Positions 1 through 7,547 of a stretch of 17,421 bases of DNA are shown here, piece by piece. Each line of letters begins with the position of its first letter. Position 1 is the first letter of the stretch. Origin of the DNA: Acholeplasma sp. CAG:878 (GTDB taxonomy: Bacteria > Bacillota_I > Bacilli_A > RF39 > UBA660); the NCBI GenBank assembly GCA_000432255.1, contig HF989909.1:1-17421 (forward strand). The letters run 5' to 3'. The notes below the pieces were generated by a model. The model was not told where the DNA came from. It did no database searches and saw only the letters and a program-made list of their open reading frames with translations. A program made the translations under genes and the position numbers.

Positions 1-5
1 TTTCT

Positions 6-37
6 GTTGATTTGCAAATTAAAATGTACAAATCAAC
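6..37. repeat. 9-bp inverted repeat downstream of ftsZ
   Basis: GTTGATTTG at 6-14 is matched by its exact reverse complement CAAATCAAC at 29-37, with a 14-base loop. No T-run follows on either strand, so it is not an ordinary terminator. It lies in the gene-free stretch past ftsZ. It could fold in an RNA or be a protein site; nothing shows which. Confidence 0.4.
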
Positions 38-88
38 TAAATCAATTACCATATCTTTCATGGCTATTATAAATATATCACACAATCA

Positions 89-117
89 TTTATATTACAA
101 GTACCTTGTAATATAAA
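89..117. repeat. 13-bp perfect palindromic hairpin
   Basis: The arms at 89-101 and 105-117 are exact reverse complements around a 3-base loop (core ATTACAAG-TAC-CTTGTAAT). No T-run follows on either strand, so it is not a classical intrinsic terminator. Apart from this, the repeat at 6-37 and the ftsZ terminator, I see nothing in 1-251: no coding frame and no RNA gene I recognise. Confidence 0.5.
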
Positions 118-207
118 AAATATCATAATTTTTCTAGATTTTGTTTTTCTTCTAATGTTGCTATAATATTTATTTTTGTTACAATCTATTCTAACTATAT
201 TCTAATA

Positions 208-239
208 AATAAAAAGTAAACAATTGAACTGTCTACTTT
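208..239 (-). terminator. intrinsic terminator after ftsZ
   Basis: On the minus strand AAAGTAGACA (239-230) pairs with TGTTTACTTT (222-213), ten pairs including one G-U, around a 7-base loop, and a T-rich tract follows. It lies 12 bases past the ftsZ stop and closes the murG-to-ftsZ operon. Confidence 0.75.
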
Positions 240-251
240 GATAATTTTTAA

Positions 252-1298
252 TTAAAATCTTCTGTTTTTTAAGAATGATGGTAGTTCACCTGCATCATCA
301 TCATCTTCTTCTATAGTTGGAACTTGATAAGAATGAAGTGGTGTTTCATCTTTTTTCTCAAACCCTGTTGCAATAACAGTTACTATTAGTTCATCAGTTA
401 AATTCTCATTTATAACAGCACCAAATATTGTATTAATATCAGTATTAGCGCTTTGTCTAATAACTTCGTTTGCTTCTTCTACTTCATATAAAGTTAAATT
501 AGTACCACCAGTAACATTTATAATTGCATCAGTAGCGCCACTTATACTTGTTTCTAAAAGTGGACTAGATACAGCTTGAAGGGCTGCTTCTGTTGCTCTT
601 CCTTCACCAACACCCATACCAATACCAATTAAAGCATTTCCTCTTTTTTCCATAACTGCACGAACATCAGCAAAATCTAGGTTAATTAAACCAGCAACAG
701 CGATTAAATCAGATATTGATTGAACTCCTCTTCTTAATACATTATCAACTTCTTTAAATGATTCTAATAAAGGAGTTGTTTTGTCAATGATATCTCTTAA
801 TTTATCATTTGGAATAACAATTAAAGTATCAACATGTTTTTTTAGTTCATCTAATCCTTGAACTGCTTGTTGCATTCTTTTTTTACCTTCAAAACTAAAT
901 GGTTTGGTAACGATTCCTACAGTAAGAGCACCTAGGCTTTGAGCAATATCAGCAATTACTGGAGCAGCTCCAGTTCCGGTTCCACCACCCATACCACAAG
1001 TTACAAATACCATATCAGCGCCTTTTAAAGCTTCTTCGATTTCTTCTTTACTTTCTAGGGCTGCTTCTTTTCCAATTTGTGGGTCAGCACCAGCACCAAG
1101 ACCATTAGTTAATGCTTCTCCTATTTGAATTTTAGTAGGTGCTTGGGAATTTTTTAAAACTTGTAAATCAGTATTGGCAACAATAAAGTCAACACCTTTA
1201 ACTCCTGATTCAATCATTCTATTAACAGCATTATTACCGCCGCCACCAACACCAATTACTTTAATATTAGCTAATTGATCCATTTCTAATTCAAACAT
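252..1298 (-). CDS. ftsZ: cell division protein FtsZ
   Basis: FtsZ is the tubulin-like GTPase that polymerises into the Z-ring at mid-cell and recruits the divisome. The 348-residue product has the N-terminal glycine loop (VGGGGNNAVNR, about 17-27), the tubulin signature GGGTGTG (104-110) that binds GTP phosphates, and the T7 loop NLDFADV (206-212) whose aspartate completes GTP hydrolysis in the next subunit. The last 12 residues (GELPSFLKNRRF) match the conserved C-terminal peptide that binds FtsA and SepF. The linker between globular core and this peptide is only about 20 residues and acid-rich, shorter than the roughly 50 in B. subtilis, so the protein is shorter than its 382-residue homologue. 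The ATG has an AGGAGG site at 1305-1310, right behind the ftsA stop. It is the last gene of the dcw operon. Confidence 0.98.
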   Translation of the reverse strand: MFELEMDQLANIKVIGVGGGGNNAVNRMIESGVKGVDFIVANTDLQVLKNSQAPTKIQIGEALTNGLGAGADPQIGKEAALESKEEIEEALKGADMVFVTCGMGGGTGTGAAPVIADIAQSLGALTVGIVTKPFSFEGKKRMQQAVQGLDELKKHVDTLIVIPNDKLRDIIDKTTPLLESFKEVDNVLRRGVQSISDLIAVAGLINLDFADVRAVMEKRGNALIGIGMGVGEGRATEAALQAVSSPLLETSISGATDAIINVTGGTNLTLYEVEEANEVIRQSANTDINTIFGAVINENLTDELIVTVIATGFEKKDETPLHSYQVPTIEEDDDDAGELPSFLKNRRF

Positions 1299-1310
1299 AT
1301 ATATCCTCCT

Positions 1311-2558
1311 CTATTCTCCAAAAAAGTATCCAAATACTTTACCTAACTTCGAGGTATCATTACTACTTTTTTTAACTGATGATAGTACTTCCATATCATC
1401 ACTACTAATCATCGAATATGTTTTTCCTTTTAATTTTAATTTATTTACAAAATATATAATATTTCCTATAACTTGGGAATATTTATTATTTCTAAGTCCA
1501 ATTAAATTAACATTACCTATTATAACACTATTACCGAATGTTTGACTAGCAAGTTCTTTAAAATTAGGCATATTAGTAATCCCACCAGTAATAATAATAT
1601 AATCTAGACTTTTCTTAGTTAAGTTAGTTATTTCACTTTGTGCTAAAGTGAAAATTTCTTCTAATCTAGCTTGTACTATTTCACTTAACTCATATTGATT
1701 TATTTTTAATTTTTCGCCTTTTTTGTTAACTACTTCTCTAAATTCATTAGTACTTGCCCTATTTCTATAAGAAACTGCAAATGTTTCTTTTAAATCACAA
1801 GCGACATCTTGAGCAACTTTATACATATATGAAATATCGTTATCAACGTCATGGCTTCCCATTGAAATTAAATTGTTTTTAACAGCTATACATTTATTAT
1901 AAAGTGTTACTGAGCTAACCTCTGCTCCAATATTGATAACTGCTCCAATATTATTTTCCATCTCACTATTTTTAAATGTATATATATCTCCTATACATCC
2001 TAATGAGATATCAACAGGAGTAACACCTAAACTACTTAATATACTTACAACCGAATAAATATTTTTTTTAGGTACAGTTACCATAATAGCTCTAGTTTTC
2101 ATAGTTTTACTAACTAAACCTTGTGGTTCCTTGCAAATTCCTGAATCGACTTCAAAATCGATTGGCATAATAGTTACCATTTCTTTAGTTGGAACGATAC
2201 TATTTTGCATAGCAGCTTGTAATACGTCAATAACATCTTCACCTGTTATAACTAAATCTTCATGCTTGATTTCTATTTCACCTTTAATCATAGTAAAATC
2301 AGCAAAATAAGAAGGAACAATCGCCATAACTTTAGTTATTTTGAAGCCTAACATTTCTTCTACTTCTAAAAAGGCATCTTCAATACACTTTTTTGCTAAA
2401 TCAACATTAGAAATCAAACCTTTCTTAATTCCTTGTGATTTAACTGACGAGGCAGCAAGTAAATTATAGCGACCTTTATATAGTTCACATACAACAACTT
2501 TAATGTTATCTGAACCTATATCAATACTAGCATATATATTTCGCAAAGTATCACCCAC
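1311..2558 (-). CDS. ftsA: cell division protein FtsA
   Basis: FtsA is the actin-fold ATPase that tethers FtsZ filaments to the membrane. The 415-residue product shows the phosphate-1 motif SIDIGSDNIK (11-20), phosphate-2 (INIGAEVSS, about 209-217) and the adenosine motif IIITGGITNMPN (321-332). It ends in an amphipathic helix (SKLGKVFGYFFGE, 403-415) like the FtsA membrane-targeting sequence. The start is GTG at 2558-2556, the first possible start after an in-frame TAG. No Shine-Dalgarno sequence precedes it, whereas ftsZ, murB and murG have clear ones. A TATAAT box lies 12 bases upstream, so translation may be leaderless or coupled to ftsQ. A TTG at codon 5 is a less likely start. The gene sits 45 bases after ftsQ and 12 before ftsZ. 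Confidence 0.96.
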   Translation of the reverse strand: MGDTLRNIYASIDIGSDNIKVVVCELYKGRYNLLAASSVKSQGIKKGLISNVDLAKKCIEDAFLEVEEMLGFKITKVMAIVPSYFADFTMIKGEIEIKHEDLVITGEDVIDVLQAAMQNSIVPTKEMVTIMPIDFEVDSGICKEPQGLVSKTMKTRAIMVTVPKKNIYSVVSILSSLGVTPVDISLGCIGDIYTFKNSEMENNIGAVINIGAEVSSVTLYNKCIAVKNNLISMGSHDVDNDISYMYKVAQDVACDLKETFAVSYRNRASTNEFREVVNKKGEKLKINQYELSEIVQARLEEIFTLAQSEITNLTKKSLDYIIITGGITNMPNFKELASQTFGNSVIIGNVNLIGLRNNKYSQVIGNIIYFVNKLKLKGKTYSMISSDDMEVLSSVKKSSNDTSKLGKVFGYFFGE

Positions 2559-2570
2559 AATTCTAGAACA

Positions 2571-2599
2571 ATTATACTATAATTTTAAAAAAAAGAAAA
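2571..2599 (-). promoter_or_regulatory. possible internal promoter for ftsA-ftsZ
   Basis: On the minus strand a perfect TATAAT (2576-2571) lies 17 bases from TTTTCT (2599-2594), in the only sizeable gap of the dcw operon. The -35 is weak. Transcription would begin about 5 bases before the ftsA GTG. Such boxes arise easily in AT-rich DNA, so confidence is moderate to low. Confidence 0.4.
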
Positions 2600-2603
2600 G
2601 CAA

Positions 2604-3272
2604 TTATTCAATAATTTCAAAATTATTGCCGTAATCTAAATATAAAATACCTTTTTTATTGGGAAAATTTCTAATTATTTCCATATATTTACTTAATTTA
2701 TAAAATGTAGAATTATTGATATATACATAATTGCCATCAGTCATTAATAATAAAAATCTATTATCATCGACATCATTAGGTTCATATTTAATTTCTGATA
2801 TCCTATTTAATATATCAATATCTAATTTTCCTATTTCTTCAACAAAAGTAGGATATACACTATCAATAACATAGTTGAGTAAAGTTGGTGTTGGATATTT
2901 TTCACTGGTTGTCCTTCCATCTAATAAAACGGTTTTTTCCATATCTATAGAATAGAATAATGGCCTATTTTCAGTTACTTCAATATAAACTTGAGTAATT
3001 TTTCTAACTTTTACTCTAACATCTTTAATATAAATGTTATCTTTTAAATTTTTTATTTGTTTAACACCTTTTATAACACTCGGATAATCACCTATTGAAG
3101 CTGCATCTATAATTTGTTGGTCAGATAAATAATAATTGCCAGATATAAAAATATTAGTTATTTTAAGATTAAGAATACTATATATTACAAAAATAGTTAA
3201 AAAAAGCAAGAAAAAAGCTAACAAAATTCTTCCTATTTTAAGTCTTCTTCTTTTCTTAACTCTTTTTTTCAT
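2604..3272 (-). CDS. ftsQ: cell division protein FtsQ/DivIB
   Basis: This is a bitopic divisome protein that, with FtsL and FtsB/DivIC, controls septal wall synthesis. The 222-residue product has a very basic N-terminus (MKKRVKKRRR), one membrane segment at about 15-36, then an extracellular POTRA domain beginning KITNIFISGNYYLSDQQI (about 37-106), followed by the FtsQ/DivIB beta domain. The sequence LFYSIDMEKTVLLDGR fits the conserved stretch after POTRA. It is shorter than B. subtilis DivIB (263 residues) and appears to lack a long C-terminal tail. The ATG follows a GGTG ribosome site 8 bases past the murB stop, so murB and ftsQ are surely co-transcribed. Family assignment rests on topology, the POTRA pattern and position before ftsA. 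Confidence 0.9.
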   Translation of the reverse strand: MKKRVKKRRRLKIGRILLAFFLLFLTIFVIYSILNLKITNIFISGNYYLSDQQIIDAASIGDYPSVIKGVKQIKNLKDNIYIKDVRVKVRKITQVYIEVTENRPLFYSIDMEKTVLLDGRTTSEKYPTPTLLNYVIDSVYPTFVEEIGKLDIDILNRISEIKYEPNDVDDNRFLLLMTDGNYVYINNSTFYKLSKYMEIIRNFPNKKGILYLDYGNNFEIIE

Positions 3273-3280
3273 AAATTCAC

Positions 3281-4177
3281 CTATTCTACAAATTCTTGTT
3301 CAACTATTAAATCAATGTTATATTTTTCTTTTACTTTTTCTTTTATTTCTAAAATTAATTTCTTAATATCTTCACCTTTAGCATTTCCTAAATTAACAAT
3401 AAAATTAGCGTGTTTACAACTTACTTTAGCATCACCTAAAATTTTACCTTTATATCCTAATTCTTCAATTAATCTTCCCGCATAATCATCACTAGGATTT
3501 CTAAAAACACTTCCCGCACTAGGGTATTCTAATGGTTGAGATTCAATTCTTCTTTGCTTTCGCTCCTTTATTATTTCCATTATACTGTTTTTATCGCCTT
3601 GTCTTAAAACTATATTAGCTTCCAAACAAATATAATTAGGATTTTTTTGTAAAAAACTTGTTCTATAATGAAAATCTAATTGTTTATTACTTAAAGTAAT
3701 TACTTCATATTTAGGAGTTAGTACTTTTATACTTGATACAATATATCCCATATCACTTTTATAAGCACCTGCATTCATAAATACTGCACCACCAATAGTT
3801 CCAGGTATCCCTGTTGCAAATTCCATTCCAGTAAGTCCTAATTTGGATACTTTTAAAGCTAGGTTCATCAAACTATAACCTGCTTCAACTGTAATAACAT
3901 TTTTATTAATTGTTAATTTATCTAAATTATTTAATCTTATAATAACACCATTATATCCGCTACTATTGAAAATCAAGTTAGAGCCATTTCCTATTACTTT
4001 GTGCTTAATATTTTTTTCTCTTAAATATCTAAGCAATTTTATTAGTGAATAAGAACTATTTGGTTCAACCATAGCAATAGCTTCGCCACCTACTTTATAT
4101 GTTGTATAATTTTTTAATAATGGTTTTTCTTTGACTTTACCTATATTTAATTTTTGTAAGTCTTCATAAATGTTCAT
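3281..4177 (-). CDS. murB: UDP-N-acetylenolpyruvoylglucosamine reductase MurB
   Basis: MurB is a cytoplasmic flavoenzyme that reduces UDP-GlcNAc-enolpyruvate to UDP-MurNAc with NADPH. The 298 residues match the short type II form. FAD-binding motifs are GNGSNLIF (63-70) and the glycine-rich stretch ATGIPGTIGGAVFMNAGAY (121-139). YRTSF (171-175) carries the expected active-site arginine, SAGSVFRNP (220-228) holds the catalytic serine at about 223, and the C-terminal glutamate is probably Glu295 in VEQEF. HANFIVN (256-262) is also typical. The ATG lies 2 bases past the murG stop and its GGAAG ribosome site overlaps the murG end, so expression is tightly linked. In several Bacillota murB sits between murG and ftsQ/divIB, as here. 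Confidence 0.97.
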   Translation of the reverse strand: MNIYEDLQKLNIGKVKEKPLLKNYTTYKVGGEAIAMVEPNSSYSLIKLLRYLREKNIKHKVIGNGSNLIFNSSGYNGVIIRLNNLDKLTINKNVITVEAGYSLMNLALKVSKLGLTGMEFATGIPGTIGGAVFMNAGAYKSDMGYIVSSIKVLTPKYEVITLSNKQLDFHYRTSFLQKNPNYICLEANIVLRQGDKNSIMEIIKERKQRRIESQPLEYPSAGSVFRNPSDDYAGRLIEELGYKGKILGDAKVSCKHANFIVNLGNAKGEDIKKLILEIKEKVKEKYNIDLIVEQEFVE

Positions 4178-4179
4178 AT

Positions 4180-5259
4180 TTACTTCCTATCTACTAAATC
4201 TTTTAAGCAATCATAAATTCTTGAAGCACTATCATTTATACTTTCTTTTTGTAAATTTGCTTTGATTTTTTTTATTTTATCGGGATTATTTAAAACTTCA
4301 TCAATAGTTCTTACTAATATATCACCTTTTAAATCTTTTTCTTCAATTATTAAGGCTGCATCTTTATTAACTAAATCCATAGCGTTTTTAAACTGATGGT
4401 TGTTAGGTACATAAGGGCTTGGTATTAAAATGCTTGGAATATTAAGTGCTACTATTTCGCTTAATATACTTGCCCCTGCTCTTGATACAATTAAGTCTGT
4501 TCTTTTCATTATTCTTGGTATTTGTGAAATGTAAGGAACTACTTTAACATTGCTTGGAAATTTTATACTTTTTATATTATCATAATCACTTTTTCCTGTT
4601 ACAAATAAAACTTCATAATCTTTATTGTTAAATAAACTCATTGTTTTAACTAAAAAGTTATTTACTCCCTTAGCGCCTAGTGAACCCATAACAAATAAAA
4701 CTAATTTTTTATTTTCACTTAAATTAAATTCACTTTTTAAAGCAGGAGTTATCTTTATTGCTTCCTCACTGCATGGATTACCAGTAAATACAATTTTATC
4801 TTTTTTAAAATAGTTTTCCGATGTTCTAAAAGAAATACCTATTTTTGATGCATAATTGCTTAAATATTGATTTGCTTTTCCTGGAACACTGTTTTGTTCA
4901 TGAATAAATGTTTTATATCCTAATTTACTTGCTTCCTTTATTACTGGAGCAGTTACATATCCACCTACCCCTATTACAACATCTGGGTTGAATTTCTTTA
5001 TTATGTTTTTACACTTTTTATTTGCTTTAATTAAACATTTAATTGTTTTAATGTTTTTTAATAATTTTTTATTAAATCCATATATTTCAATTTCTTCATA
5101 TGGTATGTTATAACTTGGAATCAATTCTTTTTCCATTCTATTATGAGTTCCTATGTATAAAAACTCACTATTTGGTTCTTTTTCTTTTATTTTATTAATA
5201 ATAGCTAAGGCTGGATAAATATGACCTCCAGTACCTCCCGCACTAATTATAACTTTCAT
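4180..5259 (-). CDS. murG: UDP-GlcNAc:lipid I N-acetylglucosaminyltransferase MurG
   Basis: MurG adds GlcNAc from UDP-GlcNAc to lipid I, making lipid II at the inner membrane face. The 359-residue GT28 protein has the N-terminal glycine loop GGTGGHIYPALAI (8-20), the second glycine motif GVGGYVTAPVI, the conserved HEQNSVPGKANQ, and the C-terminal donor-binding stretch with SRAGASILSEI and PYVPNNHQ. Length and motif order are standard. The ATG has a GGTGAG ribosome site. It is the first gene of the minus-strand operon, with a promoter at 5276-5303. Upstream lies divergent glmS rather than the usual mraY, murD or ftsW, so the rest of the dcw cluster must be elsewhere. Confidence 0.97.
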   Translation of the reverse strand: MKVIISAGGTGGHIYPALAIINKIKEKEPNSEFLYIGTHNRMEKELIPSYNIPYEEIEIYGFNKKLLKNIKTIKCLIKANKKCKNIIKKFNPDVVIGVGGYVTAPVIKEASKLGYKTFIHEQNSVPGKANQYLSNYASKIGISFRTSENYFKKDKIVFTGNPCSEEAIKITPALKSEFNLSENKKLVLFVMGSLGAKGVNNFLVKTMSLFNNKDYEVLFVTGKSDYDNIKSIKFPSNVKVVPYISQIPRIMKRTDLIVSRAGASILSEIVALNIPSILIPSPYVPNNHQFKNAMDLVNKDAALIIEEKDLKGDILVRTIDEVLNNPDKIKKIKANLQKESINDSASRIYDCLKDLVDRK

Positions 5260-5275
5260 AAACTCACCTTTTTTT

Positions 5276-5303
5276 ATTATACCATAATTATATGTAATTT
5301 CAA
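5276..5303 (-). promoter_or_regulatory. promoter of the murG-ftsZ operon
   Basis: On the minus strand TTGAAA (5303-5298) is 16 bases from a perfect TATAAT (5281-5276). Transcription would start near 5269, about 10 bases before the murG ATG, leaving just the GGTGAG ribosome site in the leader. Confidence 0.7.
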
Positions 5304-5345
5304 TATTTATTAGAATTTATACTCGACATATTAATACAAAATAAT

Positions 5346-5369
5346 AAAAAAAGAATAGATTAACTATTC
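5346..5369 (-). terminator. possible minus-strand terminator upstream of murG
   Basis: GAATAG (5353-5358) and CTATTC (5364-5369) form a 6-bp stem with a 5-base loop; on the minus strand seven Ts follow (5352-5346). The stem is short and weak. It would stop minus-strand RNA coming from the glmS leader before the murG promoter. No minus-strand gene is visible that would need it. Confidence 0.35.
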
Positions 5370-5520
5370 AAATTTTATAAGTCTAAATATTTTTATAATT
5401 TATTAGATAGATTAATATCTCATTGAAAATTTTTGCCACTTTTACCACTTTTTTTCATTAGCTTTGTATAATAATAGTATATGAAAAACATAGTTATTTA
5501 TTCATTCGTTAATTCATATA

Positions 5521-5549
5521 TTCACTTTTTAATTGAATTATAGTATAAT
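5521..5549 (+). promoter_or_regulatory. promoter of glmS
   Basis: TTCACT (5521-5526) is 17 bases from a perfect TATAAT (5544-5549). Transcription would begin near 5556, about 33 bases before the ribozyme cleavage site, giving a leader of roughly 185 bases. Another TATAAT at 5467-5472 has no good -35 at normal spacing. The rest of the murG-glmS gap (5370-5520) shows only AT-rich sequence with a small direct repeat of CCACTTTT near 5436-5455. Confidence 0.55.
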
Positions 5550-5588
5550 ATAGTAAATTAGAAAGTAAGAAAGGAGTAACTTTTTAAT

Positions 5589-5720
5589 AGCGCCAGAACC
5601 TATTAGGTTGACGAGGATTAGTTGTTATCGAAAATTCGGCGGATGCGACTACGGATAAGTATATTCGTTAAATGTGTTACAAAGAGTAAAATCAATATTA
5701 CAACAAAAAACACATTACAT
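5589..5720 (+). ncRNA. glmS ribozyme-riboswitch
   Basis: The glmS leader matches the self-cleaving glmS ribozyme, which uses glucosamine-6-phosphate as cofactor to cut the mRNA and lower GlmS production. The cut is expected between A5589 and G5590 in AGCGCC. P1 is AACCT/AGGTT (5597-5601, 5605-5609) with a 3-base loop. The conserved GGTTGACGAGGA is present (5606-5617). P2 pairs TAGTTG (5619-5624) with CGACTA (5646-5651), and the catalytic core ATCGAAAATTCGGCGGATG lies at 5627-5645. P3 can pair ACGGA (5651-5655) with TTCGT (5664-5668), sharing A5651 with P2 at the junction. The P4 region has arms AATGTGTT (5671-5678) and AACACATT (5709-5716) and contains the conserved ACAAAGAG. Features were matched by eye to the known consensus. 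The ligand is known for the family, not shown here. Confidence 0.95.
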
Positions 5721-5741
5721 ACATTTAGAAAGGATTTTTTT

Positions 5742-7466
5742 ATGTGTGGTATTGTAGGATACATAGGTAATAAAAAGGCATTACCTATTTTAATAGACGG
5801 CCTTCAAACATTAGAATATAGAGGCTATGATTCGGCTGGTGTGGGTTATATATTAAATAATAAAACTCACATTGTTAAAGAGAAAGGAAAACTTGAAAAT
5901 TTAGTAAAAAAATTAGATTTTGATACTGATACATTTATAGGTATTGGTCATACAAGATGGGCAACACATGGTATTCCTGATAATATTAATGCTCATCCTC
6001 ATAAACAAGGAAGAATCACTTTAATTCACAATGGTATTATTGAAAATTATGAAGAATTAAAAAATGAACTTGATTATGATTTTAAAACTCAAACTGATAG
6101 TGAAGTAATAGCAGCCCTAATCGATAAATTATATAATGGAAATATGCTAGAAACTCTAGTAAAAGTAAAAAACAAATTAATTGGCAGTTATGCTTTAGGT
6201 ATTTTAGTTGATGGTGAAGATAAAATATATGCAATTAGAAAAAATAGTCCATTAATTGTTGCTAGTTCAAATGAGGGAAATTTTATTGCATCTGATGTTC
6301 CAGCTATAATAAAATATACCAATAAATATATTTTACTAGAACAAAATGAAATTGCTGTTTTAAGTAAAAATAATTTAGAAATTTATAATGATAATTTAGA
6401 ATTAATAAATAAAGAGGTATTAACTTTCGATGGAAATTTTATGGATGCTTGTATGGATGGTTATGAGCATTTCATGTTGAAAGAAATAAATGAAGAACCT
6501 AAAGTATTTAGAGATACTATTTCTGTTTATAAAGATTTACCTGATTTTAGTAAATACAATCGTATTGAAATAGTTGGTTGTGGTAGTGCATACCACGCTG
6601 GACTAATTGGTAAAAATTTAATTGAAAAATATGCTAATATTGAAGTTAATGTTTATATTGCAAGTGAATATCGTTATTCAAAACAATTTCACGACAAAAA
6701 CACTTTAGTAATCTTCATTTCACAATCTGGAGAAACAGCTGATACACTTGCTTGTTTAAACAAAGTAAAAAGCGAAGGTATTGATTCCTTAGGAATTATC
6801 AATGTTAGAGCTTCTGCTATTGCAAGAGATGTAACAAATGTTATATATACAAAAGCTGGATGTGAAATTGCAGTTGCTACAACTAAAGCTTACCTATCAC
6901 AAATAACTGTTTTATCACTAATTGCTTTAAAACTTTCAAATAAATCTTTAAATGAACTTAATGATATTGAATTATTACCAAATAAAATTGAAAAATTAAT
7001 CAATTTAGATTATTCTAAAATCGCTTTGAAATTGTATAAAAAAAATGATATTTATTTCTTAGGTAGAGGAATCGATTATAGCCTAGCTCTAGAAGGTTCA
7101 CTAAAATTAAAAGAAATTTCTTATATTCATAGTGAAGCTTATGCATCAGGAGAATTAAAACATGGTACGATTGCTTTAATAAGTGAAAATACACCTGTAA
7201 TATATATTTCAACAACTCGTGAATTAAATGATAAAACAATCAGTAATGTTAAAGAAGTTAAAGCAAGAGGAGCTTATGTAATTGGAATAACTACAATTCC
7301 TAATTCAGTTTGCGATGATATGATTTTAGTTGATGAAGTAGAACCATTATTACAACCAATTTTAACTGTAATCCCACTACAAATGCTTGCTTATCATGTT
7401 GCTAAATTAAAAGGTTGTGATATTGATAAACCTAAAAATTTAGCTAAATCAGTAACAGTTGAATAG
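5742..7466 (+). CDS. glmS: glutamine-fructose-6-phosphate aminotransferase GlmS
   Basis: GlmS converts fructose-6-phosphate and glutamine to glucosamine-6-phosphate, the committed step to UDP-GlcNAc for wall polymers. I start it at ATG 5742, preceded by AAAGGA. This gives the N-terminal Cys2 nucleophile of the class II glutaminase (MCGIVGYIG) after methionine removal. The longer frame opening at TTG 5622 runs through the ribozyme and is not real. Motifs: EYRGYDSAG (25-33), HTRWATHG (70-77), HNGIIENY (96-103) for the glutaminase; two SIS domains with VGCGSAYHAG (278-287) and ISQSGETADT (326-335); and the C-terminal DKPKNLAKSVTVE that shapes the sugar site. At 574 residues it is slightly shorter than B. 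subtilis GlmS (600). It is a single-gene unit with its own promoter, ribozyme and terminator, divergent from murG. Confidence 0.98.
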   Translation: MCGIVGYIGNKKALPILIDGLQTLEYRGYDSAGVGYILNNKTHIVKEKGKLENLVKKLDFDTDTFIGIGHTRWATHGIPDNINAHPHKQGRITLIHNGIIENYEELKNELDYDFKTQTDSEVIAALIDKLYNGNMLETLVKVKNKLIGSYALGILVDGEDKIYAIRKNSPLIVASSNEGNFIASDVPAIIKYTNKYILLEQNEIAVLSKNNLEIYNDNLELINKEVLTFDGNFMDACMDGYEHFMLKEINEEPKVFRDTISVYKDLPDFSKYNRIEIVGCGSAYHAGLIGKNLIEKYANIEVNVYIASEYRYSKQFHDKNTLVIFISQSGETADTLACLNKVKSEGIDSLGIINVRASAIARDVTNVIYTKAGCEIAVATTKAYLSQITVLSLIALKLSNKSLNELNDIELLPNKIEKLINLDYSKIALKLYKKNDIYFLGRGIDYSLALEGSLKLKEISYIHSEAYASGELKHGTIALISENTPVIYISTTRELNDKTISNVKEVKARGAYVIGITTIPNSVCDDMILVDEVEPLLQPILTVIPLQMLAYHVAKLKGCDIDKPKNLAKSVTVE

Positions 7467-7488
7467 CTACACTTTTGTGTAGTTTTTT
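7467..7488 (+). terminator. intrinsic terminator of glmS
   Basis: CTACAC (7467-7472), loop TTTT, GTGTAG (7477-7482), then six Ts. It begins at the base after the glmS stop codon. Confidence 0.9.
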
Positions 7489-7489
7489 C

Positions 7490-7518
7490 TTGATTTATAT
7501 TAAAATATGTGTTAGTAT
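7490..7518 (+). promoter_or_regulatory. promoter of the sigma-like gene
   Basis: TTGATT (7490-7495) is 17 bases from TAGTAT (7513-7518), and a TG at 7510-7511 makes it an extended -10. It sits directly after the glmS terminator, so the next gene is an independent unit. Confidence 0.6.
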
Positions 7519-7547
7519 AGAAAATATATTTTAAGGGAGGAAATTAA

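Noticed and set aside
162..167. TATAAT box on the plus strand
   Set aside because: No good -35 at normal spacing and no downstream gene; it would transcribe antisense to ftsZ.
5571..5576. AAGGAG ribosome-site-like sequence before the ribozyme
   Set aside because: No start codon follows at a usable distance; no leader peptide can be read.
5622..5741. N-terminal extension of GlmS from a TTG
   Set aside because: It lies in the ribozyme core and would bury the catalytic Cys2; the ATG at 5742 has a ribosome site.
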